Shown here piece after piece: positions 1-7,952 of a DNA stretch of 64,000 bases. Made by a program: the position numbers and the translations under genes. Each line of letters begins with the position of its first letter. The first letter of the stretch is position 1. Source of the DNA: Bifidobacterium criceti (GTDB taxonomy: Bacteria; Actinomycetota; Actinomycetes; Actinomycetales; Bifidobacteriaceae); NCBI RefSeq assembly GCF_002286935.1, contig NZ_MVOH01000015.1:62001-126000 (forward strand), read 5' to 3'. The notes beneath the pieces were generated by a model. That model worked only from the letters and a program-made list of their open reading frames with translations. It did no database searches and had not been told where the DNA came from.

Positions 1-1650
1 ATCGAGACGACGGTCCTCGGCTTCGTGCTCCTCGTCCTCGCGATCGTCGGCGGCGGCATGATCGCCGCGAACCCGACGCTCGCGCCGATCTTCACGCTCG
101 ACGCGAAACAGCTTGTCGTCGCGCTCATCATCTATTCGTTCGCGGCCGCCGCATTGCCGCACTGGCTCCTCGTCACGCCGCGCGACTACCTGTCGACATT
201 GATGAAGATCGGCACGCTCGCGCTCCTCGTCGTCGGCATCGTCATCGCGAACCCGCGCGTGCAAGTGCCGGGGCTCACGACGCTCGCTGGCCGTTCGGAC
301 GGTCCGACGTTCTCCGGCTCGCTCTTCCCGTTCCTGTTCATCACGATCGCATGCGGCGCGCTTTCGGGATTCCACGGAGCCGTCTCCTCGGGTCTGACGC
401 CGAAGGCGATCGAGAAGGAGAACCAGATTCGCATGATCGGCTACGGTTCGATGCTCGTCGAATCGTTCACGGCGATCATCGCGCTCATCGCCGCAGTCAC
501 GATCAGCCAAGGTGTCTACTTCTCGATGAACATGTCGCCCACGCAGATCGAGGCGGCCGCCGGCGCATCCTATTCCGCGACGGCGAGCGCCGAGGACAAC
601 GCCGTCGCCGCGATCGGCAACATGGACGTCGACACGATCGAAGGCAAGCATATGGAGGTCTCATGGACGTCCAATGGCACGACCTACGAAGGCGCCGCCG
701 CGCTCGACGCGGCCGCGCACGATGTCGGCGAGACATCGCTCGTCTCACGCACCGGCGGCGCGACGACGTTCGCGATCGGCATGGCGAACTTCCTCAAGTC
801 CTACCTCGGCGGCGAAGGCACGATGGCGTTCTGGTACCATTTCGCAATCATGTTCGAAGCGCTCTTCATCCTGACGACCGTCGACAACGGCACACGCGTC
901 GCCCGCTACCAGATCGGCGACCTGCTCGGCAATGTCCGCAAACTCAGGCGGTTCGCCGACCCCACATGGCGTCCCGGCAACCTCATCACGACGTTCATCG
1001 CGACCGCCGCATGGGGCACGATGCTCTACATGGGCGTCTCGGACGCCAATGGCGGCATCAACGCGATGGTGCCGATATTCGGCATCTCGAACCAGCTGCT
1101 CGCCGCAGGCTGCCTCATGCTCGTCACCGTCTGCGTCGTCAAGGCAGGACTCGCGAAATACGCATGGATACCGGTTGTGCCGCTCCTCTGGGATGTCGCC
1201 GTGACGTTCACCGCCGATTTCGAGAAGATCTTCGACGACAAGCTCGGCTATTTCGCCGCGGCCGCCAGCTGGCGCGAGAAGATCGCCTCCGGTGCGCTCG
1301 AAGGCGAGGCGCTCGCGAACGCGCGTGCGTCCCTGTCGAACGCGTACCTCGATGGTGCGCTTTCGGTCTTCTTCCTCGTCATGATGACGGCGTTCCTCGC
1401 CGTCGGTGTCAAGGTGTGCGTCGCCACGGCGCGTGCACGCAGGTTCGGCGCCGAGTTCACGAGTGAGGAGCCGTTCGTCGAATCGACATGGTTCGCCCCG
1501 TCGGGGCTCCTTGCGACGAAGCTCGAACGCAAGGCTCTCGCCGAATACGACATGATCGTGGGAACGTCCACGGACGCGTCCCGTGACGAAGACGATGCGG
1601 ACGAGGAGCGTCCCGCCGTTGGCGCAGTAGCCGCGCAGGTGCCGGCATGA
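1..1650 (+). CDS. cstA: Carbon starvation protein CstA (5' end cut by window)
   Basis: Peptide/pyruvate transporter of the CstA family, an inner-membrane protein with many helices. The frame is open from base 1 with no start needed, so the N-terminus lies outside the window; 549 residues are visible. Family features seen are the GFHGAVSSGLTPKAIEKE segment, the IGYGSMLVES helix start and a TTVDNGTRVARYQIGDL stretch, followed by several hydrophobic segments and a hydrophilic C-terminal tail rich in Asp and Glu. The stop overlaps the start of the next small gene (ATGA), which is the usual cstA-ybdD arrangement and implies translational coupling. Family assignment is firm; the substrate (peptides or pyruvate) is inferred from characterised relatives. 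Confidence 0.93.
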   Translation: METTVLGFVLLVLAIVGGGMIAANPTLAPIFTLDAKQLVVALIIYSFAAAALPHWLLVTPRDYLSTLMKIGTLALLVVGIVIANPRVQVPGLTTLAGRSDGPTFSGSLFPFLFITIACGALSGFHGAVSSGLTPKAIEKENQIRMIGYGSMLVESFTAIIALIAAVTISQGVYFSMNMSPTQIEAAAGASYSATASAEDNAVAAIGNMDVDTIEGKHMEVSWTSNGTTYEGAAALDAAAHDVGETSLVSRTGGATTFAIGMANFLKSYLGGEGTMAFWYHFAIMFEALFILTTVDNGTRVARYQIGDLLGNVRKLRRFADPTWRPGNLITTFIATAAWGTMLYMGVSDANGGINAMVPIFGISNQLLAAGCLMLVTVCVVKAGLAKYAWIPVVPLLWDVAVTFTADFEKIFDDKLGYFAAAASWREKIASGALEGEALANARASLSNAYLDGALSVFFLVMMTAFLAVGVKVCVATARARRFGAEFTSEEPFVESTWFAPSGLLATKLERKALAEYDMIVGTSTDASRDEDDADEERPAVGAVAAQVPA

Positions 1651-1865
1651 CGGCCGTCGCGTTGAGGATGGCGCAGGCCGCCATGCGCGTATGGCGCGGC
1701 GTCGTGTGGTATGTGCGCGAGCTGAGCGGCGAAGCGCGCTACGACCATTACCTCGAGCATATGCGCCGCGACCATCCCGGTACATGCACGCTCACGGAAC
1801 GGGAATTCCTGCGCGCACGCGAACGCGCGGAGCGTGAGCATCCGAACACGAGCTGCTGCTGCTGA
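1647..1865 (+). CDS. YbdD/YjiX family small protein
   Basis: A 72-residue protein of the YbdD/YjiX (DUF466) family, encoded right after cstA and overlapping its stop codon by four bases. The family is nearly always found next to CstA-type transporters and is thought to be an accessory subunit. Visible family features are the WRGVVWYVRELSGEARYDHY core and the HMRRDHP motif. The protein ends in an unusual NTSCCC with three consecutive cysteines. The function is inferred from conserved neighbourhood only. Confidence 0.9.
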   Translation: MTAVALRMAQAAMRVWRGVVWYVRELSGEARYDHYLEHMRRDHPGTCTLTEREFLRARERAEREHPNTSCCC

Positions 1866-1882
1866 ACGGGGGATGCACGTCC

Positions 1883-1952
1883 ACGGATGCGTGAAGGCCG
1901 GGGCCGCCCACACAATCGATTGTGTGGGCGGCCCCGGCCTTCACGCATCCGT
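1883..1952. terminator. 70-base perfect loopless palindrome, bidirectional terminator
   Basis: Two 35-base arms meet at base 1917/1918 with no mismatch and no spacer. The site sits between the convergent ends of ybdD (stop 1865) and the GH3 gene (stop 1969), so it can terminate transcription from both sides. There is no T-run. The apex is ACAATCGATTGT, also found in the palindrome at 63007-63088. Confidence 0.8.
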
Positions 1953-1968
1953 ATTCAGTCAATGATGC

Positions 1969-3285
1969 TCATTCGATGAGGCCCATGCCGATCTTCAACG
2001 CGACGACGCGTTCGGCCGACGCCGTGACCTTGTCCGCGAACGCCGCGTCAGCCGTCGCACGTTCGCGCAGCCCCTGCAGGATCGGCGTCGTATACGACGG
2101 ATCGTTGATGCACGCGATGTCGCCGCCCGCCTCGACGAGCCGCACGCCGAGCTGTGCCGGTTCGATGCCGCCGACCGCGCTTGCCGAAAGCGAATCGGAT
2201 ATGATGACGCCGTCGTAGCCGGTGTGCTCGCGCAGCAACCCGGTGACGATCCTCGACGAGAACGCGGCCGGAACGCCGGGGTCAAGCTGGGTGTATGAGG
2301 CGAGCGACATCATGACCATCGCCGGCCTGCCGTTCCTGATCGCCTCGGTGAACGCGGCCACTTCCGGCCCGTCGGCGCTCGTCGTCGCGTCGACGATGCC
2401 GGCGTCCGTGAAATCGGTGTTGCCGGTGACCGATCCGAGGCCCGGATAGTGTTTGACGGCCGTCGCGACGCTCGAGGCGCGCATGCCGTCGATGAACGCG
2501 ACGGCATGCGCCGCGTTGCCGGCCGCGTCGAGACCGAAATCACGGTCGAGCGCGCCGATCGGCGCATTCGATGCACGGTCGATCGTGACCGTGTCGACCG
2601 AGGGCGCGAGGTCCACGTTCACGCCCGCGGCATGCAATTGCGCGCCCCATTGGCGGCTGTCATCCTCAAGCGAGGCCGTGGTGAGCTGCCCTTGCATGCG
2701 CGCGCTCGGCATCGTGTCGAATCCGGGTCCTTGCAGATGCTGCACCTGGCCGCCTTCCTGATCGGTCGCGATGAGGAGCGGGGAGCCGGATCCGGCATAG
2801 CCCTGCAAGGTGTCGGCCGCGGCGCGCACGCCATCGACGCCGCTCGTCCAATTGCCCATGAGGATGACCGAACCTATACGGTCGTCGGCGATGAGCGCGC
2901 GCACAGCCGACGGATCCGTCCCCGCGGCGAGCGGCGCCATGACGAGCTGCGCGGCACGCTCATTCAGGTCCATCGACGCGACGATCTGCGTCGCGCGCGC
3001 TTTCGCCTTCTCGCTTGTGTGGTGTGTCGCGGTCGGTGTGGGGGAGGAGGACTTGGTCTCCGTCGGCGTGGGTGCCGCACTTGGGGTGTCCGTGACGTCC
3101 GCGCTCGCGGAGGCGCTTGGCGTCGCTTGCACGCGACGGCGCTCGCGGTGCCCGGCGCCGGCGGCGAACGCGACGCCGAACGCGAGCGCGAGCGCGACGA
3201 CCGCCGTGATGACGACCGCGAGGACGCGCCCGCCCCGCCCATCCGCGCCGTTCCTGCCATGCCTACCGTTTGACCGTGCCCCCAT
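1969..3285 (-). CDS. Secreted/membrane-anchored glycoside hydrolase family 3 protein
   Basis: A GH3 family enzyme resembling beta-N-acetylhexosaminidase/NagZ-type enzymes that trim peptidoglycan sugars. An N-terminal Arg-rich segment precedes one hydrophobic segment (about residues 22-44), then a Ser/Thr/Pro-rich spacer (about 55-90), then a GH3 catalytic domain. Motifs seen are ATDQEGG, VKHYPGLG (family KHFPGxG) and GVIISDSLSASAV, whose Asp fits the nucleophile. The layout suggests an exported, membrane-tethered enzyme acting on the cell surface. ATG at 3285 is taken as start; a GTG nine bases upstream (3294) lies closer to a possible AAGG. It converges on cstA-ybdD. Exact substrate is unproven. 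Confidence 0.88.
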   Translation of the reverse strand: MGARSNGRHGRNGADGRGGRVLAVVITAVVALALAFGVAFAAGAGHRERRRVQATPSASASADVTDTPSAAPTPTETKSSSPTPTATHHTSEKAKARATQIVASMDLNERAAQLVMAPLAAGTDPSAVRALIADDRIGSVILMGNWTSGVDGVRAAADTLQGYAGSGSPLLIATDQEGGQVQHLQGPGFDTMPSARMQGQLTTASLEDDSRQWGAQLHAAGVNVDLAPSVDTVTIDRASNAPIGALDRDFGLDAAGNAAHAVAFIDGMRASSVATAVKHYPGLGSVTGNTDFTDAGIVDATTSADGPEVAAFTEAIRNGRPAMVMMSLASYTQLDPGVPAAFSSRIVTGLLREHTGYDGVIISDSLSASAVGGIEPAQLGVRLVEAGGDIACINDPSYTTPILQGLRERATADAAFADKVTASAERVVALKIGMGLIE

Positions 3286-3459
3286 GCCGCACACACCTTC
3301 CGTTGTTCCTGTCCCGCCATATCCGATGTGCCATCCGACCTGTCAGCGGCCCATCGCGGCGGCTCCACGCGCCCAGTCTAGCAACCACGCGTGCCACGGG
3401 CCCGCGGCATCCCCACGATTCCTTCACATGGCGGGATGCGTGTCTTCATATCCGTTTTG

Positions 3460-3465
3460 TAGACT
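3460..3465 (+). promoter_or_regulatory. -10 box TAGACT, leaderless start for the UPF0182 gene
   Basis: TAGACT ends six bases before the ATG at 3472, and no ribosome-binding site separates them. Transcription would begin at or next to the A of the ATG, which indicates a leaderless mRNA. Confidence 0.5.
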
Positions 3466-3471
3466 GGTCGA

Positions 3472-6400
3472 ATGTCTTTCTTCGATTTCGGGCCCCTCTT
3501 CGGGCAGGGACCGCACAAGCGGCCGGGACGGTCGGCGCATACGTCCAATGACGATCCGATTGTCATCAACATCGAAACGGACGGCGACGAGGCGCCGTCC
3601 ACGTCCGGCACGCCGCCGACGAACCGGCCGCGCATCACCCGACAGACGCCGTCGGGCGGCTCAAACCGTGGATACAAGATCCTCATCGCCGTCGTCGTCG
3701 CGCTCGCCGTCGTCGTCGGCTTGTTCTTCGCGGTCGCGTCGTTCGCGACCGATGTCATGTGGTACGACCAGCTCGGGTTCTCGAGCATCGTATGGACGTT
3801 GCTCGGCACGCGCGTCGGCCTGTGGATCGCCTATGCGCTGCTCATGGTGCTCGTCACGTACGTCGCGGCGACGCTCGCGATTCGTGCACGCCCCGATTTC
3901 GCCGACGGCTCGACGATCCGCATCAACGGCGACACGATCGAGATCGGACGGGGCGTCTCGTCGAAGACGGCGCGCCGTGTCGCCGTCGGTGTCTCGCTCG
4001 TCGCCGGCCTGTTGTTCGGTTCGAGGTTCAACGCGAACTGGTCGCAGATCCTGCTCATGTTCCATGCGAAGCGCTTTGGCGTCGCCGACCCGCAGTTCGG
4101 CATCGACAACGGTTTCTATGTCTTCGTGTTGCCGGGCCTGTCGTTGCTGCTGTCGGCGCTTTCGGCGCTGTTGTTCGTCGCGCTCGTCTTCTCGATTGTC
4201 ACGCATATCGCGATGGGCGGCATCCGGTTCACGATGCCCAAGCGGGGACGTGGCATCTTCTCGATGACGCGCCGCGCACGCCGCCAGATCGCGGTGTGGC
4301 TCATGCTGTGGATGTTCTCGTGGGCGGCGAACCAGGCGCTTTCGGTGTTCTCGACGCTCACGGCCGATGGCGACCGCATCACCGGTGCGACCTACACGAC
4401 GGTCAACGCGTCGATCCCGATCACGTTCATCCTCGCGGGGCTCACCGCCGCCGCTGGCGTCATCCTCGGCGTATGGCTCATGCGTTCGCCCGCGCTGACC
4501 GACGCCGCTTCGGCGAAGACGGCGCCGTTGGCGAGCGCATGGAAGGAATGGCGTGTGCCCGCGGTCACCGTCGCGTCATGCGTCGTGCTGTCACTGCTGC
4601 TGTCATCGTTGTGGCCGGCGCTCCTGCAGCGTTTCCGTGTCAACCCGAACGCGCAGGAGATGGAATCGGCGTACATCCAGCGCAACATCGACGCGACGCG
4701 CGCCGCCTACGGGCTCGACGCCGTCAAGACCGAGGAATACCGGGCTACGACGAAGGCCGAGGCGGGCGCGCTCCAGCAGGACACGGAGACGACGGCGCAG
4801 ATCCGCCTGCTCGACCCGCAGATCGTCTCGCCGACGTTCAAGCAGCTGCAGCAGATGAAGCAGTACTATACGTTCGCGGACACGCTTTCGGTCGACAAAT
4901 ACGACATCGACGGCGTCAACCAGGACACCGTCATCGCGGCGCGTGAGATGGACCTCACCGGCAACGACAACCGCAACTGGGTCAACGACCACACCGTGTA
5001 CACGCACGGCTACGGCGTCGTCGCCGCCTACGGCAACCGGGTGACGAACGATGGGCAGCCTGAGTTCTTCGAATACGGCATCCCGACGCAGGGGTACCTG
5101 ACCGAGACGCAGCATTACGAGCCGCGCATCTACTTCTCGCCGAACGCGCCCGAGTATTCGATCGTCGGCGCGCCGGAAGGCACGAAGTCGTGGGAGTTCG
5201 ACTATCCGACGTCCGGCGCCGAGGGGGCGACGACGACGTTCGATGGGGATGGCGGCCCGAAGGTCGGCAACATCGTGTCACGTCTGCTGTATGCGATCCG
5301 TTTCGGTTCCGACCAGATCCTGTTCTCCGACCGTGTCAACGCCGATTCGCAGATCCTCTACGACCGTTCGCCGAAGGAGCGCGTCGCGAAGGTCGCGCCG
5401 TACCTGACGCTTGACGGACGCGTGTATCCGGCGGTCGTCGACGGCCGCGTCAAATGGATCATCGACGGCTATACGACGTCCGACAAGTACCCGTACGCGC
5501 AGATGACCGACCTCGCGTCGGCGACCGAGGATTCGACGACGGTCTCGTCGTCGTCGGTCGCGGGGCTTGGCAACAAGCGCGTGAACTACATCCGCAATTC
5601 GGTCAAGGCGACCGTCGACGCGTACGACGGCTCCGTCGACCTGTACACGTGGGATGCGGACGACCCCGTCCTCCAGGCGTGGCAGTCGATCTTCCCGGCG
5701 AACTACCATCCGATGTCCGAGATATCGGGCGATCTCATGGCGCATATGCGCTATCCGGAGGGGATCTTCAAGGTGCAACGCCAGCTGCTCGCGAAATACC
5801 ATGTGACGCAGGCGAGCCAGTTCTTCTCCGGCGAGGACTTCTGGCAGACCCCGGTCGACCCGACCGAACCGCAGGCGCAGCAGGCGCAGGACGTGCTCCA
5901 GCCGCCGTATTATCTGACGTTGCAGACGGGAGGGTCGAAGGAACCGGTGTTCTCGCTCACGAGCACGTACATCCCGGCGGGCGCGAGCACAAGGGAAATC
6001 CTCACCGGCTTCCTGTCCGTGGACTCCGACGCGGGGCGCACGAAGGGCGTCAAGGGGCCCGATTACGGCACGATACGCCTTCAGGAGCTGCCGAAGGATT
6101 CGAACGTGCCGGGCCCGGGGCAGGCGCAGAACAACTTCAACGCCGACGCGGACGTCTCGAAGGAGCTCAACCTGCTCGAATCGGGTTCGACGCAGATCGA
6201 ACGCGGCAACCTGCTCACCTTGCCGCTCGGCGGCGGCCTCGTCTACGTCGAACCGGTGTATGTGAAGTCGTCGGGTGCGACGAGCTATCCGCTCCTCAAG
6301 AAGGTCCTCGTCGCGTTCGGTGACAAGGTCGGCTTCGCGGACACGCTCGACGAGGCGCTCGACCAGGTCTTCGGCGGCGACTCAGGTGCATCGGCGGGCG

Positions 6401-6663
6401 ATGCGGGCAACGCCGGGGCGACGGCCCCGTCGGACGCGGACAAGCCTGCATCGAAGGACGACGCGTCATCCGGTGACGTCTCGAAGGGCGGCGCCTCGTC
6501 CGGACAGACGAAGGACCCCGCGCTCAAGGCGGCGCTCGAGGACGCGTCGCAGGCGATGAAGGACGCGGACAAGGCGATGAAGTCCGGCGACTGGAGCGCC
6601 TACGGCGAGGCGCAGAAGCGCCTTGAGGAGGCGGTCGGCAAGGCGCTCGAACTCGAACAGTAG
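3472..6663 (+). CDS. UPF0182 family integral membrane protein
   Basis: A 1063-residue protein of the UPF0182 family, which is widespread in Actinobacteria and has no agreed function. A hydrophilic N-terminus of about 65 residues leads into roughly seven membrane helices within residues 65-390. A large extracytoplasmic domain follows, with the family-typical stretch around VNDHTVYTHGYGVVAAYGNRV and FEYGIPTQGYL. The last 110 residues are low-complexity Ala/Asp/Lys/Ser (repeated DKAMKSGD/ADKAMK-type units ending in a short helix), which suggests a flexible or coiled tail. It is followed by a strong terminator. The start has a -10 box too close for a leader. Confidence 0.92.
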   Translation: MSFFDFGPLFGQGPHKRPGRSAHTSNDDPIVINIETDGDEAPSTSGTPPTNRPRITRQTPSGGSNRGYKILIAVVVALAVVVGLFFAVASFATDVMWYDQLGFSSIVWTLLGTRVGLWIAYALLMVLVTYVAATLAIRARPDFADGSTIRINGDTIEIGRGVSSKTARRVAVGVSLVAGLLFGSRFNANWSQILLMFHAKRFGVADPQFGIDNGFYVFVLPGLSLLLSALSALLFVALVFSIVTHIAMGGIRFTMPKRGRGIFSMTRRARRQIAVWLMLWMFSWAANQALSVFSTLTADGDRITGATYTTVNASIPITFILAGLTAAAGVILGVWLMRSPALTDAASAKTAPLASAWKEWRVPAVTVASCVVLSLLLSSLWPALLQRFRVNPNAQEMESAYIQRNIDATRAAYGLDAVKTEEYRATTKAEAGALQQDTETTAQIRLLDPQIVSPTFKQLQQMKQYYTFADTLSVDKYDIDGVNQDTVIAAREMDLTGNDNRNWVNDHTVYTHGYGVVAAYGNRVTNDGQPEFFEYGIPTQGYLTETQHYEPRIYFSPNAPEYSIVGAPEGTKSWEFDYPTSGAEGATTTFDGDGGPKVGNIVSRLLYAIRFGSDQILFSDRVNADSQILYDRSPKERVAKVAPYLTLDGRVYPAVVDGRVKWIIDGYTTSDKYPYAQMTDLASATEDSTTVSSSSVAGLGNKRVNYIRNSVKATVDAYDGSVDLYTWDADDPVLQAWQSIFPANYHPMSEISGDLMAHMRYPEGIFKVQRQLLAKYHVTQASQFFSGEDFWQTPVDPTEPQAQQAQDVLQPPYYLTLQTGGSKEPVFSLTSTYIPAGASTREILTGFLSVDSDAGRTKGVKGPDYGTIRLQELPKDSNVPGPGQAQNNFNADADVSKELNLLESGSTQIERGNLLTLPLGGGLVYVEPVYVKSSGATSYPLLKKVLVAFGDKVGFADTLDEALDQVFGGDSGASAGDAGNAGATAPSDADKPASKDDASSGDVSKGGASSGQTKDPALKAALEDASQAMKDADKAMKSGDWSAYGEAQKRLEEAVGKALELEQ

Positions 6664-6677
6664 CGTCCACCGACCAT

Positions 6678-6727
6678 CGGCGGCCGTCCCACGGGCTGCA
6701 CCGGCCCGTGGGACGGCCGCCGTTTTT
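6678..6727 (+). terminator. Rho-independent terminator after the UPF0182 gene
   Basis: A 19-base-pair GC-rich stem (6678-6696 with 6704-6722), a 7-base loop and a T5 run at 6723-6727, starting 14 bases after the stop codon. Confidence 0.88.
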
Positions 6728-6771
6728 GCGCCGCGCGGCGAAGCGAAGGCGGTCGAATTCCGCAACATGGT

Positions 6772-6777
6772 TATGCT
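6772..6777 (+). promoter_or_regulatory. -10 box TATGCT, leaderless start for the GNAT gene
   Basis: TATGCT ends eight bases before the ATG at 6786, leaving no room for a ribosome-binding site in the transcript. Confidence 0.45.
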
Positions 6778-6785
6778 AGGACGTT

Positions 6786-7298
6786 ATGACCACATACAGC
6801 TACAGGCAGGCCACCGACGATGACGTGACCGTCGTCACCGACGTCTACAACGAAGCCGTCATCGAAGGCGGATCGACGACGGACCTCACGCCGGTGGGCT
6901 ACGGCGAGCGCAAGGCGTGGCTCGACCGGCACCGCGACCCGTATGCGGTGTTCATCATCACCGCCGACGACGGGCAAGGCGTGCGCCGCGACATCGGATT
7001 CGCGTCGATCTCGGTGTTCTACGACCGTCCCGGATACGACGGCGTGTGCAGTCTCGCCTACTACATCGCGAAGGACGCGCGTGGCGCCGGCGCCGGATCG
7101 TTCACGATGCGCACGCTCCTCGATGAATGCGCCGCACGCGGCATGCGACGCGCCTGCACGACGATCTTCGCCGACAACGCCGCATCGACCGGCCTGTGCG
7201 CGCGCTTCGGCTTCACACGCTACGGCCTCATGCCCGACGCCGCCTACGATTCACAAGACACGCTCCACGGCATGAGCTACTGGTACTTCGACGTGTGA
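6786..7298 (+). CDS. GNAT family N-acetyltransferase (Pat/YncA-like)
   Basis: A 170-residue GCN5-type acetyltransferase close to the phosphinothricin/YncA-like branch. It opens with YSYRQATDDDVTVVTDVYNEAV, as this branch does, and carries SLAYYIAKDARGAGAGSFTMRTLLDECAARGMRRACTTI-like sequence. In it, the Arg/Gly-x-Gly-x-Gly/Ala pyrophosphate loop that binds acetyl-CoA reads DARGAGAG. The C-terminal GLCARFGFTRYG matches the usual NxxSxxLHxxxGFxxxG block. The acceptor substrate is unknown. It stands between a strong terminator and pth. Confidence 0.85.
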   Translation: MTTYSYRQATDDDVTVVTDVYNEAVIEGGSTTDLTPVGYGERKAWLDRHRDPYAVFIITADDGQGVRRDIGFASISVFYDRPGYDGVCSLAYYIAKDARGAGAGSFTMRTLLDECAARGMRRACTTIFADNAASTGLCARFGFTRYGLMPDAAYDSQDTLHGMSYWYFDV

Positions 7299-7352
7299 GC
7301 CACACCCCCATACAATGACACGACCGACAGGGCAAGAAGGAAGGAACGACAG

Positions 7353-7952
7353 ATGGCATCGGACTACTGGCTCATCGCAGGACTCGGCAACCCTGGGGCG
7401 AAATACCGCAACACGCGGCACAACATCGGATTCATGACCGTCAACCTGCTCGCGGAACGCTGGAACGTGCGCTTCGCGAAGCACAAAGGCCTCGCCGACC
7501 TCGGCAAAGGCGTCATGACGATGGGAGGCGCGCGCGAGAAGGTCTTCCTGTGCAAACCGCTCACCTATATGAACGACTCCGGGCAGGCAGTCCAATCGAT
7601 CCGCGAGTACTACCATATCGAAACCGACCGTATCATCGTCATCCACGACGACATGGACCTCGACTTCGGACGCATCAAACTCAAATCCGGAGGATCCGCC
7701 GGCGGTCACAACGGCATCAAATCGATCGACCGTTGCCTGCACACACCCGACTACGCGCGTGTACGCATGGGCGTGGGACACGCGAGCCGCGCGGGCGATG
7801 CGCATGACAACACGATCAACTGGGTCCTCGGCGAATTCAACGCCGCCCAAAAAAAACAGCTCCCCGAATTCCTCGCCGACGGCGCCGACGCGGCCGAGGC
7901 GATCGTCTTCGATGGACTGACGAAAGCACAGGACAGGTTCAATGCCCGCTGA
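7353..7952 (+). CDS. pth: Peptidyl-tRNA hydrolase
   Basis: Releases tRNA from peptidyl-tRNAs that drop off the ribosome, a cytosolic housekeeping reaction. The 199 residues show all family blocks: GLGNPGAKYRNTRHNIGF with the Asn and the catalytic His, CKPLTYMNDSG, and IHDDMDLDFGRIKLKSGGSAGGHNG with the catalytic Asp. AAGGAAGGA stands just before the ATG and fixes the start. The gene ends inside the start of mfd, overlapping by 11 bases, so the two are co-transcribed. Confidence 0.97.
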   Translation: MASDYWLIAGLGNPGAKYRNTRHNIGFMTVNLLAERWNVRFAKHKGLADLGKGVMTMGGAREKVFLCKPLTYMNDSGQAVQSIREYYHIETDRIIVIHDDMDLDFGRIKLKSGGSAGGHNGIKSIDRCLHTPDYARVRMGVGHASRAGDAHDNTINWVLGEFNAAQKKQLPEFLADGADAAEAIVFDGLTKAQDRFNAR

